NCBI RefSeq assembly: GCF_009857915.1
Contig: NZ_WWCM01000026.1
Span: 1 to 35,574, forward strand
Length of the DNA stretch: 35,574 nt
Source of the DNA: Duganella qianjiadongensis
GTDB lineage: Bacteria; Pseudomonadota; Gammaproteobacteria; Burkholderiales; Burkholderiaceae_D
Direction of reading: 5' to 3'
Part shown: positions 1 through 6,875 of the stretch, piece after piece
How positions within the stretch are numbered: the stretch's first letter is position 1
How the letters are laid out: every line of letters begins with the position of its first letter
The notes under the pieces: model-generated
Told to the model about the DNA's origin: nothing
The model's input: the letters and a program-made list of their open reading frames with translations, nothing else
The model's database searches: none
Program-made: the position numbers and the translations under genes

Positions 1-1
1 T

Positions 2-181
2 CCTAGCCTCATGCAAGTTTGGATTGCACGTCGCTTTGTAGGAGATAGCCCAAGTCGCGTCGCTCGCTTTGCAGCACTGATTTCTGGTAATGAGGTCAGA
101 GATGCTAGCGCAGTTCGGCGAGCAATGACGACACTGGATAAGCGTCTCGCTTCGGCCAAGGCATTGCACCGGAAGTCGTGA
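2..181 (+). CDS. C-terminal end of an unidentified protein, cut by the window start
   Basis: An open frame enters from the left edge and runs 59 codons to a TGA at 179-181. The peptide is rich in Arg, Ala and Ser and probably helical (it includes VARFAALISGNEV and RRAMTTLDKRLASAKALHRKS near the end). I do not recognise the family. An internal ATG at position 11 could also start a very short gene, but no ribosome binding site supports it. Being open to the edge and ending in a basic helical tail fits the end of a longer gene of the accessory region. It could also be chance. Confidence 0.35.
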   Translation, partial: PSLMQVWIARRFVGDSPSRVARFAALISGNEVRDASAVRRAMTTLDKRLASAKALHRKS

Positions 182-1271
182 CTGCAAGCAAGTGGTAGGA
201 GGTAGGTGGCTGATCGGATACTACACCGGATAGCATGTATTTCCATTAGAGCCTTTAGCTAAAGGCGATTAACACCATTACGAGAATGATTTTCCAGTGT
301 AGTTATGTAGCTCCGTAGCTCGTTAGAATACCTTTGGAAGCCTGCGCCTACGGCGCGGGCGGCTTCCCTAACTATTTTCGTAGTTATACGAAAGGCTCGC
401 GGCTCCAGATAGGCCTACCTACCGGGAGCGAGAATACCCTCTCGGGAAGACGGGCCGCATTTCGTTCGACGACAACCCTGCGTTTGTAATTGGCACACTA
501 CTGCCCACTTCCGGGGTTCGCCAGAGTGCCAGGTATCCACTAGCCGGACCGGCTACCCGTATTTGTGTATTCCTGCCGAACGTGACCGGCAATTCTGGCC
601 CATCATGACAGGTTTGGGCACCTAACCGGACTACACAATCACGATGCCGGAGTCTGCGGTCACGATCACTGGAATATGAATGCGATGATTCGAAAGGATC
701 ACAGGACTCTTGCTCGCCCCTTTGAACTGTGATGTGGCTGCCATACGCCTCCGTCGTCATAAGTTACATCGTATGATCCAGAATAGTCGCGCAGTGCGAT
801 TTCGCCAGCATGAAACACGCAAGATGCCGCGTTCACGGGGATCGCGTGGATAGTTTCTATGGTGCATTTCCGAATATTAAGGGGCATAGCGCTCACTGTA
901 ATTAGTTGTCGTCTCAATGTTGCGACAAAATGAAGTTTGAAGATTTGTCCCCGGATTGAGTGCGGATATGTGCTTGTTGCCAACTGCCTATTCGGACGAT
1001 CGCAACCTCCAATTTTGGAATAGTGACCGCTCATTCTGATCGGATGCCAAAATCGGCCACGAAGGACCAGAATGGCCGGTCACGCTCTACCGAAATCGGA
1101 AGTTGCATTTGAAAGGAACACTCCAGGATTTCGTAGCCATTGCACGCATAAATATTTAACACATACAGGATGCATGTTTTAAGCATTTGATTTTATTAAC
1201 AAAAAAATGTCACACGGCGCCTACGTCGCCTCTATAGCATTCGCTATCTGAACTTTTTACAGGAGAATGCA
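182..1271. other. Gene-poor stretch of the accessory region
   Basis: About 1.1 kb with no gene I can support. Two overlapping minus-strand open frames (419-760 and 699-1034) have no recognisable domain, no good ribosome binding site and an unusual residue mix, so I do not call them; a decayed or frameshifted gene is possible. The stretch has a GC-rich hairpin at 336-367. It becomes very A+T-rich from about 1140 to 1260, just before the gene at 1272, which is where that gene's promoter would be expected. Confidence 0.6.
336..367. repeat. Inverted repeat / hairpin
   Basis: GGAAGCC (336-342) pairs with GGCTTCC (361-367), and inside this GCGCC pairs with GGCGC around a TAC loop. No clear U tract follows on either strand, so this is not a standard intrinsic terminator. 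It may be a leftover of one, or an operator or recombination structure. Confidence 0.5.
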
Positions 1272-2006
1272 GTGACCAATGCCGTTAATATCAAAATGAA
1301 ATGCCAATCTTCAAATCCAGGGAAGACTGACTCGCCACCGGTGTTGCGAGGTGCATATCGAAACTTCATTTGCTATCAGATTGAGCAATTCGTCGAACCG
1401 TGGGCGCGCAAATTCGTGATGCCTGCCATGGCCGGAGACGTTGATGCAGCGCTATCGCTCTCGGTTGCCGTGGGAAACAAGAGGCGCGGCCAAGTCGTCG
1501 TTGCCTTTTGGAGAGCAAAGGTTCCAAGGGAGTCATTCAGGGCGTTGCTCAGTTCTGTGTGGGACCATGATCACAATGAACTAATCACCGCTGCAAGAAC
1601 CCGCCGGCTGCTGCGCGCGCTGTTCCGCTATGCTCAGTTCGATACCTCTATCCTTCCTGGAACAGTGCAAGTGTGGCGAGGAACATCAGGCTGCGATCCG
1701 TGGAGCGCAGCTAACGGCCAAGCTTGGACAACTGACAGAGATGTGGCATGCTGGTTCGCAATGCGTTTTGCAGAATTTCGTGGCAATCCACTTGTGCTGA
1801 CATCAACGGTTCGTCGTGAAGACATTTACCTCTTTAACAATGAACGTAATGAGAGCGAAGTCGTGTTATTCGACATTCAATATCCTCGCATCGACGGTGA
1901 TGTGAACGACTGGAAGGAGCGCGCTGCGAATCGATGCGCCAAGGTAAGAGCAAGGCATTCCGAGTATTTGTCTGAAACTGATGACGAGCCAATGGAGTTG
2001 GCTTAG
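1272..2006 (+). CDS. Putative ADP-ribosyltransferase-like protein (unassigned family)
   Basis: A 244-aa protein that starts at a GTG with a strong AGGAG six bases upstream. No signal peptide or membrane segment is visible. The first 90 residues match nothing I know; residues 100-125 look helical and basic. From residue 130 the pattern resembles the R-S-E class of ADP-ribosyltransferase folds: VWRG with Arg136, then WTTDRDVACWFA (152-163; Thr153 and Thr154 in the place of the S/T-x-S motif, followed by the Ala-x-x-Phe-Ala helix), then NESEVVLF (193-200; Glu194-Ser-Glu196 as the ExE site). The order and spacing are what that fold needs, but the assignment is by pattern only. The tail is acidic. 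The gene stands alone, with gene-poor DNA upstream and a small antitoxin-like gene 216 bases downstream. It could be a toxin, an anti-phage effector or a phage-derived modifier of host proteins. Confidence 0.6.
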   Translation: MTNAVNIKMKCQSSNPGKTDSPPVLRGAYRNFICYQIEQFVEPWARKFVMPAMAGDVDAALSLSVAVGNKRRGQVVVAFWRAKVPRESFRALLSSVWDHDHNELITAARTRRLLRALFRYAQFDTSILPGTVQVWRGTSGCDPWSAANGQAWTTDRDVACWFAMRFAEFRGNPLVLTSTVRREDIYLFNNERNESEVVLFDIQYPRIDGDVNDWKERAANRCAKVRARHSEYLSETDDEPMELA

Positions 2007-2222
2007 CATTCTTGCTTGGACAATGTGAACTAAGCCTGTCTAGAATCGACTGCCTGCCTTTTATTAGCAACAAAAATAAGGCGGTTGGCAACCACTTCGG
2101 TGGCTGACTTGGTCAATCCTTGTGACAGTGGGAACTTGCCGAATAGATTAGTCTTTCAGCGTCGTCATACAAATGGCGGCGCTCCTCTTTTATTGCGCTT
2201 CTAAGCCCTGGGAGACACTGTT

Positions 2223-2435
2223 ATGCAGACACGCGATGATTCTTCTGACGGTGCGGCACCGACAGAGAATGCCTTGGGTAGTTCATTAGTGGTGAACCTC
2301 CTTGAAGCTCGTAGGAGGCGTCGTTTGGCGGCGCTATTCGCTGCGAGCGGGTTGTGGAAAGACCGCACCGATATACCGGCGGATGGAGTTGAGTATCAAC
2401 GCACTCTTCGCAAAGAATGGGATAGAGATGAGTAG
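2223..2435 (+). CDS. Small antitoxin-like protein, orphan
   Basis: A 70-aa protein with ATG at 2223 and a good GGGAG eight bases upstream. The N-terminus (1-25) is polar and probably disordered. Residues 27-42 form a very basic helix (LLEARRRRRLAALFAA). The C-terminal part (GLWKDRTDIPADGVEYQRTLRKEWDRDE) resembles the toxin-binding tail of small antitoxins, in which W-x-x-R-x-DIP-x-G and an RxLRxEW end are common; this is from memory and not tested. Such genes normally sit directly before a toxin gene, but nothing credible follows here. It may therefore be a solitary antitoxin, a remnant of a pair, or the partner of the gene ending at 2006. The Arg run could also serve DNA binding. Confidence 0.5.
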   Translation: MQTRDDSSDGAAPTENALGSSLVVNLLEARRRRRLAALFAASGLWKDRTDIPADGVEYQRTLRKEWDRDE

Positions 2436-3699
2436 TTAGCGATGGCGAGGAAAAATCAAACCAGGACCGCCGCTTGGCATGACCAATTCCATTAGTTCGA
2501 AAAAAGCTGATTCTTCTATAAGCTTCGGTGGCTGGACAGAAAATTAATCAACGGAACCGGTGTTTCGCCAATTCTTACAGGGCGCGATGGATGCAGAGTG
2601 CTCCATCCGTCCCCTTCAAGTGGCGTCGATTACAGCTTGGGGGGAAAGACTTGGGGCCGCCACCTCTTCCCTATATGTTTTTAAGAATTACTTCATTTAA
2701 GTCTTTAAGTATTTACGGAAAGACGTGACGGCCCCAACCGACTGCTACACAGATCGAAATATCACATATCCTCCTGCAAGCTCGCTTCACCGCCAAGTAT
2801 TCCACTCGCTACCTCAGGCATCGGCTCAAATTTTTCTGCCAGTTCACGTGAGTCGAGGCAATTAGTGCTACTGGTGTATGGCCTCACATCTAGGAATCTG
2901 ACGCACCAGGCCGATTTAAACGCGTTTTGAGACTGCCTCAGCACGAGTAATGCCCTTAATCAGATTTTCATTTTGAAGGGCGCGTCGGTGGGTTCTCGTC
3001 AGTCTATGCAGACGCTTTAAATTGACGGGTTGATCTCTGCGCAATTGGTCAAAATCGTTACGCATCAGTTACGCACCAGCCCGTCAATAAGTTCATTAAA
3101 TATTAATAAAATCAATGCCTTACACAAAAATCGCCAAAATTTCAAAAACCGTCAGATTTCCAATAGTTTGAATGCAAATTGAGGAATTATCCAGTTCAAA
3201 TCTATCTCGAGAATTTAATGGAACACCTAACGGCTACGGCGTTGTAGCCTACATATATTAGGGGCCATCGTAACCACTAATTCCGCTTCCTGCCCGAATC
3301 AGTAGTCGCATTAAGTAGAAGTTTCTGCCCCAGCTAAATTGAAGCGGTTATTCAAATTACCCCGGCCCTATAAGGATAAGCATTAATGGGCGGAAGTTAA
3401 GGAAAGCGTTGCTGTCACGATTCTGAAATCCTTCTAGGACTCCGTCAATTTCCACATCTACAACATTTTCACCTTACTCTAGCTGACCCACAAAAGCGCA
3501 AAATCTTAATTAAGAAATTACATCTTTAAGGTTTTACAGCTTTACGCCTCGATGCAAAACGTTGATTTGGTTAGCAACTCCACTTCCTTAAAAAAATCTA
3601 CTTGGGTGTCAGCATTCTCCACCCTGAACTTAGTCTCGCGTGAACTATATTCATACCGAGCGCGATGCAGTTTGCAAAGCGATACTTTATGGGGTGAAT
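2436..3699. other. Gene-poor, A+T-rich stretch with repeats
   Basis: About 1.26 kb without a supported gene. Short open frames at 2528-2728 (plus) and 2762-2944 (minus) have no family likeness and no convincing ribosome binding site; the minus one could be the remains of a gene. From about 3040 to 3600 the sequence is clearly more A+T-rich than the core to the right. The one strong structure is the nested repeat at 3021-3088. Promoter elements for the regulator at 3700 should lie at the right end, but no site stands out. Confidence 0.55.
3021..3088. repeat. Long inverted repeat enclosing an 11-bp tandem repeat
   Basis: ATTGACGGG at 3021-3029 is the exact reverse complement of CCCGTCAAT at 3080-3088. 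Pairing continues inward by three more positions, one of them G-T. Within the loop, GTTACGCATCA (3057-3067) and GTTACGCACCA (3068-3078) form a head-to-tail tandem repeat with one mismatch. Tandem repeats with a pitch of one helical turn inside a dyad are typical of operators, recombinase arm sites or iterons, but no protein can be assigned. Confidence 0.6.
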
Positions 3700-4098
3700 A
3701 TGAAAACAGTTACCAACATCAGTAACGAATCCATCGCGGAATTGATCATCCGCCGTCAGACGGAGCTTGGAAAAAGTGATGCGCAAATATCGCAGGCTCT
3801 TGGCTTCGAACGCGTCACGACCTTTGTCATGATCAAGCAGGGAAATACGAAGCTACCGGTGCAGAAGGTAGTTGCGCTCGCAACTGCATTGTCCATCGAA
3901 CCTGTCCCTTTGCTGCGTCAACTTCTTGCGGAGTCGATGCCCGATGTTCTTAGCGCTGTAGATTCGTTGCTTACCCCCCTGTCATTGACCACTAACGAAG
4001 TAAAGCTCGTGCATACGTTCCGGGAGCTTTGCAAAGGTCAAGATGTCAGCCCGATAGTTGTAGAGGGTAATGCCATAGTCGCCTTGATAGTGGCGTAA
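3700..4098 (+). CDS. XRE-family helix-turn-helix regulator
   Basis: A 132-aa protein. I chose the ATG at 3700 because homology-like sequence begins there and GGGGTGA lies just upstream, although the gap is short. A GTG at 3640 would add 20 residues with no family likeness. Residues 8-65 form a Cro/CI-type DNA-binding domain: an opening helix (SIAELIIRRQTELG), the helix-turn-helix (DAQISQALGFERVTTFVMIKQG) and a closing helix (VQKVVALATALSI). Residues 68-132 are helical and of unknown role, perhaps dimerisation or partner binding. The stop overlaps the start of the next gene (TAATG), so the two are translationally coupled. Likely roles are autorepressor and antitoxin-like partner of the downstream protein, or a regulator of the element. 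It is not of the Xre-RES antitoxin type as far as I can see. Confidence 0.75.
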   Translation: MKTVTNISNESIAELIIRRQTELGKSDAQISQALGFERVTTFVMIKQGNTKLPVQKVVALATALSIEPVPLLRQLLAESMPDVLSAVDSLLTPLSLTTNEVKLVHTFRELCKGQDVSPIVVEGNAIVALIVA

Positions 4099-4721
4099 TG
4101 AGGAAGACATTTCAAATGACTTTGACCAATCGCGATGAGATCGCCGGCTTGCCCGCACTAAGTCTCGCTGAGTTCTTCCGTAACTACGACACCCCTATAG
4201 AAGCAGAAGACGTCGGCTCTTGGTTCAACCTGAATGAAGACGAAGAGAAAGACGCCTTTCGGCATTTGGTGAATAACGGCTATCTAGGTCTGAGCAAGAG
4301 CCGCAAAAACGTCGAACTCATCAAAACGAGTGCTGCGATCGCCATTGAGCGAGCAGCGCTGGCTCCGATACTCGAAGTCTCAGACGTTCACAGCATCATT
4401 CTGAAGCTGCTGATGGTCATCAACGACGTTAATACGAGTCCCGCAACTGGATATCGAATTCAAGGCATGACGATCATTCGTGGAGCGATTGATGGCTCGG
4501 CAGATCCCAAGTCGCTAGTGGAGGCCGCAATCGAACTCGCCCCTACATCTTACGAGTTGTCGATCCAACGGGGGATTGACGAGTTGGCTTATGAATATGC
4601 GAAGGCAAAGGGGCTTCCAATCCCATCCGTCGACGAACCTCAAGCGGCGTCGATATGGCATATTAAAAATGCGCTTTGGGAAACTCATGAACGTGCATCG
4701 TTGCGGTTTGTGATCCGTTGA
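4098..4721 (+). CDS. Putative winged-helix protein with a degenerate nucleotidyltransferase-like domain
   Basis: A 207-aa protein whose ATG overlaps the stop of the XRE gene. Residues 20-75 look like a winged helix (LSLAEFF, DVGSWFNLNEDEEKDAFRHLVNNGYL). Residues 88-150 follow the layout of small MNT-type nucleotidyltransferases that carry such an N-terminal domain: a helix ending in VIND-VN (106-112), a strand YRIQGMTIIRGA, a turn, and a strand VEAAIELAP. In active members the strand-turn reads GS and is followed by D-x-D. Here the positions read Gly129-Ala130 and Leu140-Val141-Glu142, so the metal-binding residues seem lost or changed. Residues 151-207 are helical. I infer a DNA-binding protein with a dead or divergent transferase fold, perhaps one half of a toxin-antitoxin-like or sensory pair with the regulator. 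The family assignment is tentative. Confidence 0.55.
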   Translation: MRKTFQMTLTNRDEIAGLPALSLAEFFRNYDTPIEAEDVGSWFNLNEDEEKDAFRHLVNNGYLGLSKSRKNVELIKTSAAIAIERAALAPILEVSDVHSIILKLLMVINDVNTSPATGYRIQGMTIIRGAIDGSADPKSLVEAAIELAPTSYELSIQRGIDELAYEYAKAKGLPIPSVDEPQAASIWHIKNALWETHERASLRFVIR

Positions 4722-4803
4722 GTGCAAAAGGGTTCGGCTCGCGCCAGCGAGTCGAACCTAACCATACTTGCTTGGGGCGTTAATCTCCCCTACTATCCAC
4801 ACC

Positions 4804-4849
4804 GGACAGGCCAAAATCCTGTCCAATTCCTGTCCAACTGCGTTGGACA
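4804..4849. repeat. Two adjacent inverted repeats sharing a TGTCC core (possible attachment or recombinase region)
   Basis: GGACAGG (4804-4810) and CCTGTCC (4818-4824) form one perfect dyad with a 7-base centre. TGTCCAAC (4831-4838) and GTTGGACA (4842-4849) form a second with a 3-base centre. Together they give four TGTCC half-sites in 46 bases, two in each orientation, about 94 bases before the broken end of moaC. A T run follows at about 4858-4864, so the second dyad might act as a weak terminator for the pair of genes ending at 4721. The position at the edge of foreign DNA also fits integrase binding sites. Confidence 0.55.
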
Positions 4850-4942
4850 AGATAGCTGTTTTTTGAGTTTTTTGGGCAAGTTCCTAAAACTTCAGCGTTG
4901 GCTGACAAGCTTTTTAAATCAAGAACTTATTAACGGTTTTCG

Positions 4943-5074
4943 ACCGCCGTGCAGATCGGCCTGCTGACGATTTACGATATGTGCAAGGCGGTGGACCGTG
5001 GCATGGTGATGAGCGGCAGCCGCGTGATGGAAAAGCACGGCGGCAAGTCGGGCGACTGGAGCGCCACCAGCTAG
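4943..5074 (+). pseudogene. moaC: 3' remnant of moaC (cyclic pyranopterin monophosphate synthase)
   Basis: The frame from 4943 to the TAG at 5072-5074 encodes the C-terminus of MoaC, which acts in molybdenum cofactor synthesis: TAVQIGLLTIYDMCKAVDRG, then a Met-Val segment and the typical end GGKSGDW. About 43 of some 160 codons are left. The match stops abruptly at about 4941-4943, where the A+T-rich accessory sequence begins, and there is no start codon or ribosome binding site. An insertion or recombination in moaC is the simplest reading. The intact gene, or its 5' part, may lie beyond the left edge of the window or elsewhere in the genome. Confidence 0.85.
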
Positions 5075-5377
5075 CACGTCAAGGCAGGATGTCAGCGCTT
5101 AGGACACATTTGCGCGCATTTCATTCCCTATTCTCATACTAGTTTGTATACACTGGACCTCAATTTCTTGCACAAACATGCCTGAACAGGTCTGATGTGG
5201 GGCTGATCGTTTGTGCTAGGTCAAAGCCGGTCGCCGGCTATCGGCTAGCCGAGCCCGGGCCCGGATCATTTATTGCCTGATTGTTACCTCTAGAACACAA
5301 GTATATAATCTTTTCCATAGAGGTAATTTTTCCGCAGGCTGACCGCTGCCGTCAGGCGCATACGTGAAAGAATTTGC
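5075..5377. other. Intergenic region between the moaC remnant and the PilZ gene
   Basis: It holds no gene. It contains an 8-base palindrome TGTATACA at 5145-5152, GC-rich palindromes at about 5233-5262, and the promoter at 5281-5309. The composition returns to the core type here. Confidence 0.6.
5281..5309 (+). promoter_or_regulatory. Sigma-70-type promoter of the PilZ gene
   Basis: TTGTTA at 5281-5286 and a perfect TATAAT at 5304-5309 are separated by 17 bases. Transcription would start near 5316 and leave a leader of about 60 bases before the ATG at 5378. Confidence 0.65.
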
Positions 5378-6088
5378 ATGAGCAGCAACCCTCCATCGAA
5401 CGAAAGCAAGACCCAGGAGTATGAGTTCGAGCAGATGAACTTGCAGGTAGGCAGCCGCATCCAGTTCATCACCCATCGCACCATCAAGCCGGTCCAGCAC
5501 TTTTCTACGCTGATCGGCTGGGTCAAAGACGAGTATATGATCGTCAAGATTCCGTTCGAAAGCGGCGCGCCTATCGCCGTCAATGATGGCGACAAGCTGA
5601 CTATCCGCGTGTTTTCGGGCGTCAATGTGTGCTCATTTTCCTGCGTGGTGCAGCGCGTGTTCCCGCGCCCCATGTTCTACGTACACCTGTCGTTCCCCGT
5701 GTCGATACAGGGCACCAGCCTGCGCACGGCCATGCGCGTCAAGGTCGATATTCCCGCCCAGGTCACCTCCTCGGCCGGCGCCACTTCAGTCTTTCTCGTC
5801 AACCTCAGCGTTTCCGGCGCCCTGATCGAGTCGCCCAAGCCGCTGGCCGATGATGGCGGCGAAGTGGGCCTGTCGTTCTACCTGATCGCCCAGCCCGGCA
5901 ACCGTCAGGTGCGTATCAACCCCAACGCCACTATTCGCAATATCAATGTGGTCAAGCCCTCCACCGGTGACCAGCCCGAGGTGTTCACCTACGGCGTACA
6001 GTTCATCGACCTCGACCCTATGCACCACACCATGCTGCAGAACCTGACCTATGAAGCGCTGATCGCCGACCGCCAGAAAATCGTCTAG
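5378..6088 (+). CDS. YcgR-type PilZ-domain cyclic di-GMP receptor
   Basis: A 236-aa soluble protein. Residues 20-108 form a YcgR-N-like beta-barrel domain (LQVGSRIQF, FYVHLSFP). Residues 112-230 form a PilZ domain with both cyclic di-GMP motifs intact: RxxxR as RTAMR (116-120) and N-x-S-x-x-G as NLSVSG (142-147). It should bind the second messenger. YcgR proteins slow the flagellar motor, while other members of this architecture act on pili or secretion. The gene has its own sigma-70-like promoter. It converges on the pilin gene, with a shared terminator between them, so a role in surface motility is plausible but not shown. ATG 5378 was chosen because of the promoter distance and because no other start gives a complete N-domain. 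Confidence 0.85.
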   Translation: MSSNPPSNESKTQEYEFEQMNLQVGSRIQFITHRTIKPVQHFSTLIGWVKDEYMIVKIPFESGAPIAVNDGDKLTIRVFSGVNVCSFSCVVQRVFPRPMFYVHLSFPVSIQGTSLRTAMRVKVDIPAQVTSSAGATSVFLVNLSVSGALIESPKPLADDGGEVGLSFYLIAQPGNRQVRINPNATIRNINVVKPSTGDQPEVFTYGVQFIDLDPMHHTMLQNLTYEALIADRQKIV

Positions 6089-6105
6089 CGCGGTTCGCAC
6101 AGGCG

Positions 6106-6135
6106 AAAAAAAACCGGCCTCAGCCGGTTTTTTTC
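6106..6135. terminator. Bidirectional intrinsic terminator between PilZ and pilin genes
   Basis: AAACCGGC (6111-6118), loop CTCA, GCCGGTTT (6123-6130). The hairpin has an A run before it and a T run after it, so it can stop both convergent transcripts. Confidence 0.9.
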
Positions 6136-6150
6136 TATCCGCCCGGACTA

Positions 6151-6618
6151 TTAAGGGCCGACATTGTTTTTGGTCAGGGCCGTTTTAGCCGTATCGTTGG
6201 TGACGGTCGTGGTCACGTTCCAGGTGACATTGGCGGCACCAGCGGCCAGCGTAGGAGAGAAGGTAGCCGTCAGGCCATCGATATCTTTGCCCACGCCGGT
6301 CGAGAAGGTTTCGACGATCACGCCGTCTTTGACCGTGACCGATTTCACTTCCTTGGTTTCGGTAAAGGTTGGCACGCCTTTCGCGCCAGCGTCGCAACCG
6401 GTCAGGTCGCCGCCGCCTTCCTGAGCGCACAGGGCCACGGCCGATTTGATCGAATCGATCGCGCCTTGCGCATTGGCCATCTTGGCCTTGATGGTGTAAT
6501 CGCTGTAAGCAGGGATGGCGACGGCAGCCAGAATACCGATAATGGCGACAACGATCATCAGTTCGATCAGAGTGAAGCCGGCTTGTGCTTGTTTTTTCAT
6601 CATGTGCATGGTTTTCAT
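6151..6618 (-). CDS. pilA: Type IV major pilin-like protein
   Basis: A 155-aa class IVa prepilin. The start at 6618 is set by GGGAG six bases upstream; a start further out (6669) would add 17 residues that look unlike a leader. The leader MKTMHMMKKQAQAG ends in Gly14, the prepilin peptidase site. The mature protein begins FTLIE with Glu19 at +5, followed by the usual hydrophobic helix. Residues 45-63 form the amphipathic half of the helix. The two cysteines, Cys64 and Cys75, sit just after the helix and not near the C-terminus, so the usual C-terminal disulfide loop is absent. The globular part is short and rich in Thr, Val and Ala. It is probably the pilus subunit for twitching, adhesion or DNA uptake. 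Transcription is very likely sigma-54-dependent (see 6672-6687). Confidence 0.9.
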   Translation of the reverse strand: MKTMHMMKKQAQAGFTLIELMIVVAIIGILAAVAIPAYSDYTIKAKMANAQGAIDSIKSAVALCAQEGGGDLTGCDAGAKGVPTFTETKEVKSVTVKDGVIVETFSTGVGKDIDGLTATFSPTLAAGAANVTWNVTTTVTNDTAKTALTKNNVGP

Positions 6619-6671
6619 AGTTGACTCCCGGGTGTGTGTTGAACAAAAGTTGTTGCCTACACTTTCCATAG

Positions 6672-6687
6672 AGCAATCAGCGTGCCA
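6672..6687 (-). promoter_or_regulatory. Sigma-54 (-24/-12) promoter of the pilin gene
   Basis: Read on the minus strand the site is TGGCAC, five bases, TTGCT, which matches the sigma-54 consensus at every conserved position. Transcription should start near 6661 and give a leader of about 43 bases. In other bacteria pilin promoters of this kind are activated by the PilS/PilR two-component system. Confidence 0.88.
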
Positions 6688-6718
6688 GCCTGTTTAACCA
6701 TGCACTCGGCCATTTTTC

Positions 6719-6815
6719 TGACGAATTCTGTCACTTTTAGGGCCCCATACTGCCGTTTTTTGTCACTTAATTCCCAAAAGCAACTGCCGAATTTTGCCAG
6801 TGACAAATTTTGTCA
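6719..6815 (-). promoter_or_regulatory. Candidate activator (PilR-like) binding sites upstream of the pilin promoter
   Basis: Two dyads of the form TGAC-N7-GTCA lie at 6719-6733 and 6801-6815, and a third TGTCAC half-site at 6761-6766. Relative to the predicted start they lie at about -60 to -150, the usual range for an enhancer-type activator of sigma-54. The binding protein is inferred from the context only. Confidence 0.55.
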
Positions 6816-6820
6816 TTCGG

Positions 6821-6848
6821 AAATAAAAAAGGGGAGCATGAGCTCCCC
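6821..6848 (-). terminator. Intrinsic terminator of sucCD
   Basis: On the minus strand GGGGAGC, loop TCAT, GCTCCCC, then a run of six T. It lies 28 bases after the sucD stop codon. Confidence 0.92.
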
Positions 6849-6875
6849 TTCTATTTCCTTAACGGAAGGCTGTGA

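Noticed and set aside
300..332. A stretch reminiscent of a tRNA D-arm (TAGCTCCGTAGCTCGTTAGA)
   Set aside because: No acceptor stem, anticodon arm or T-arm can be formed around it.
419..1034. Two overlapping minus-strand open frames of 113 and 111 codons
   Set aside because: No domain, no ribosome binding site, and an odd residue mix. A frameshifted single gene cannot be shown without homologues.
2528..2944. Short open frames on both strands in the A+T-rich stretch
   Set aside because: No family likeness and no good start signal; they fit chance in low-coding DNA.
4722..4967. An 81-codon plus-strand frame running into the moaC remnant
   Set aside because: It reads the moaC part in the wrong frame and the rest covers inverted repeats and T runs, so it is not a gene.
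5233..5262. GC-rich palindromes before the PilZ promoter as a terminator
   Set aside because: There is no T run on either strand, and they are short self-complementary stretches common in GC-rich DNA.
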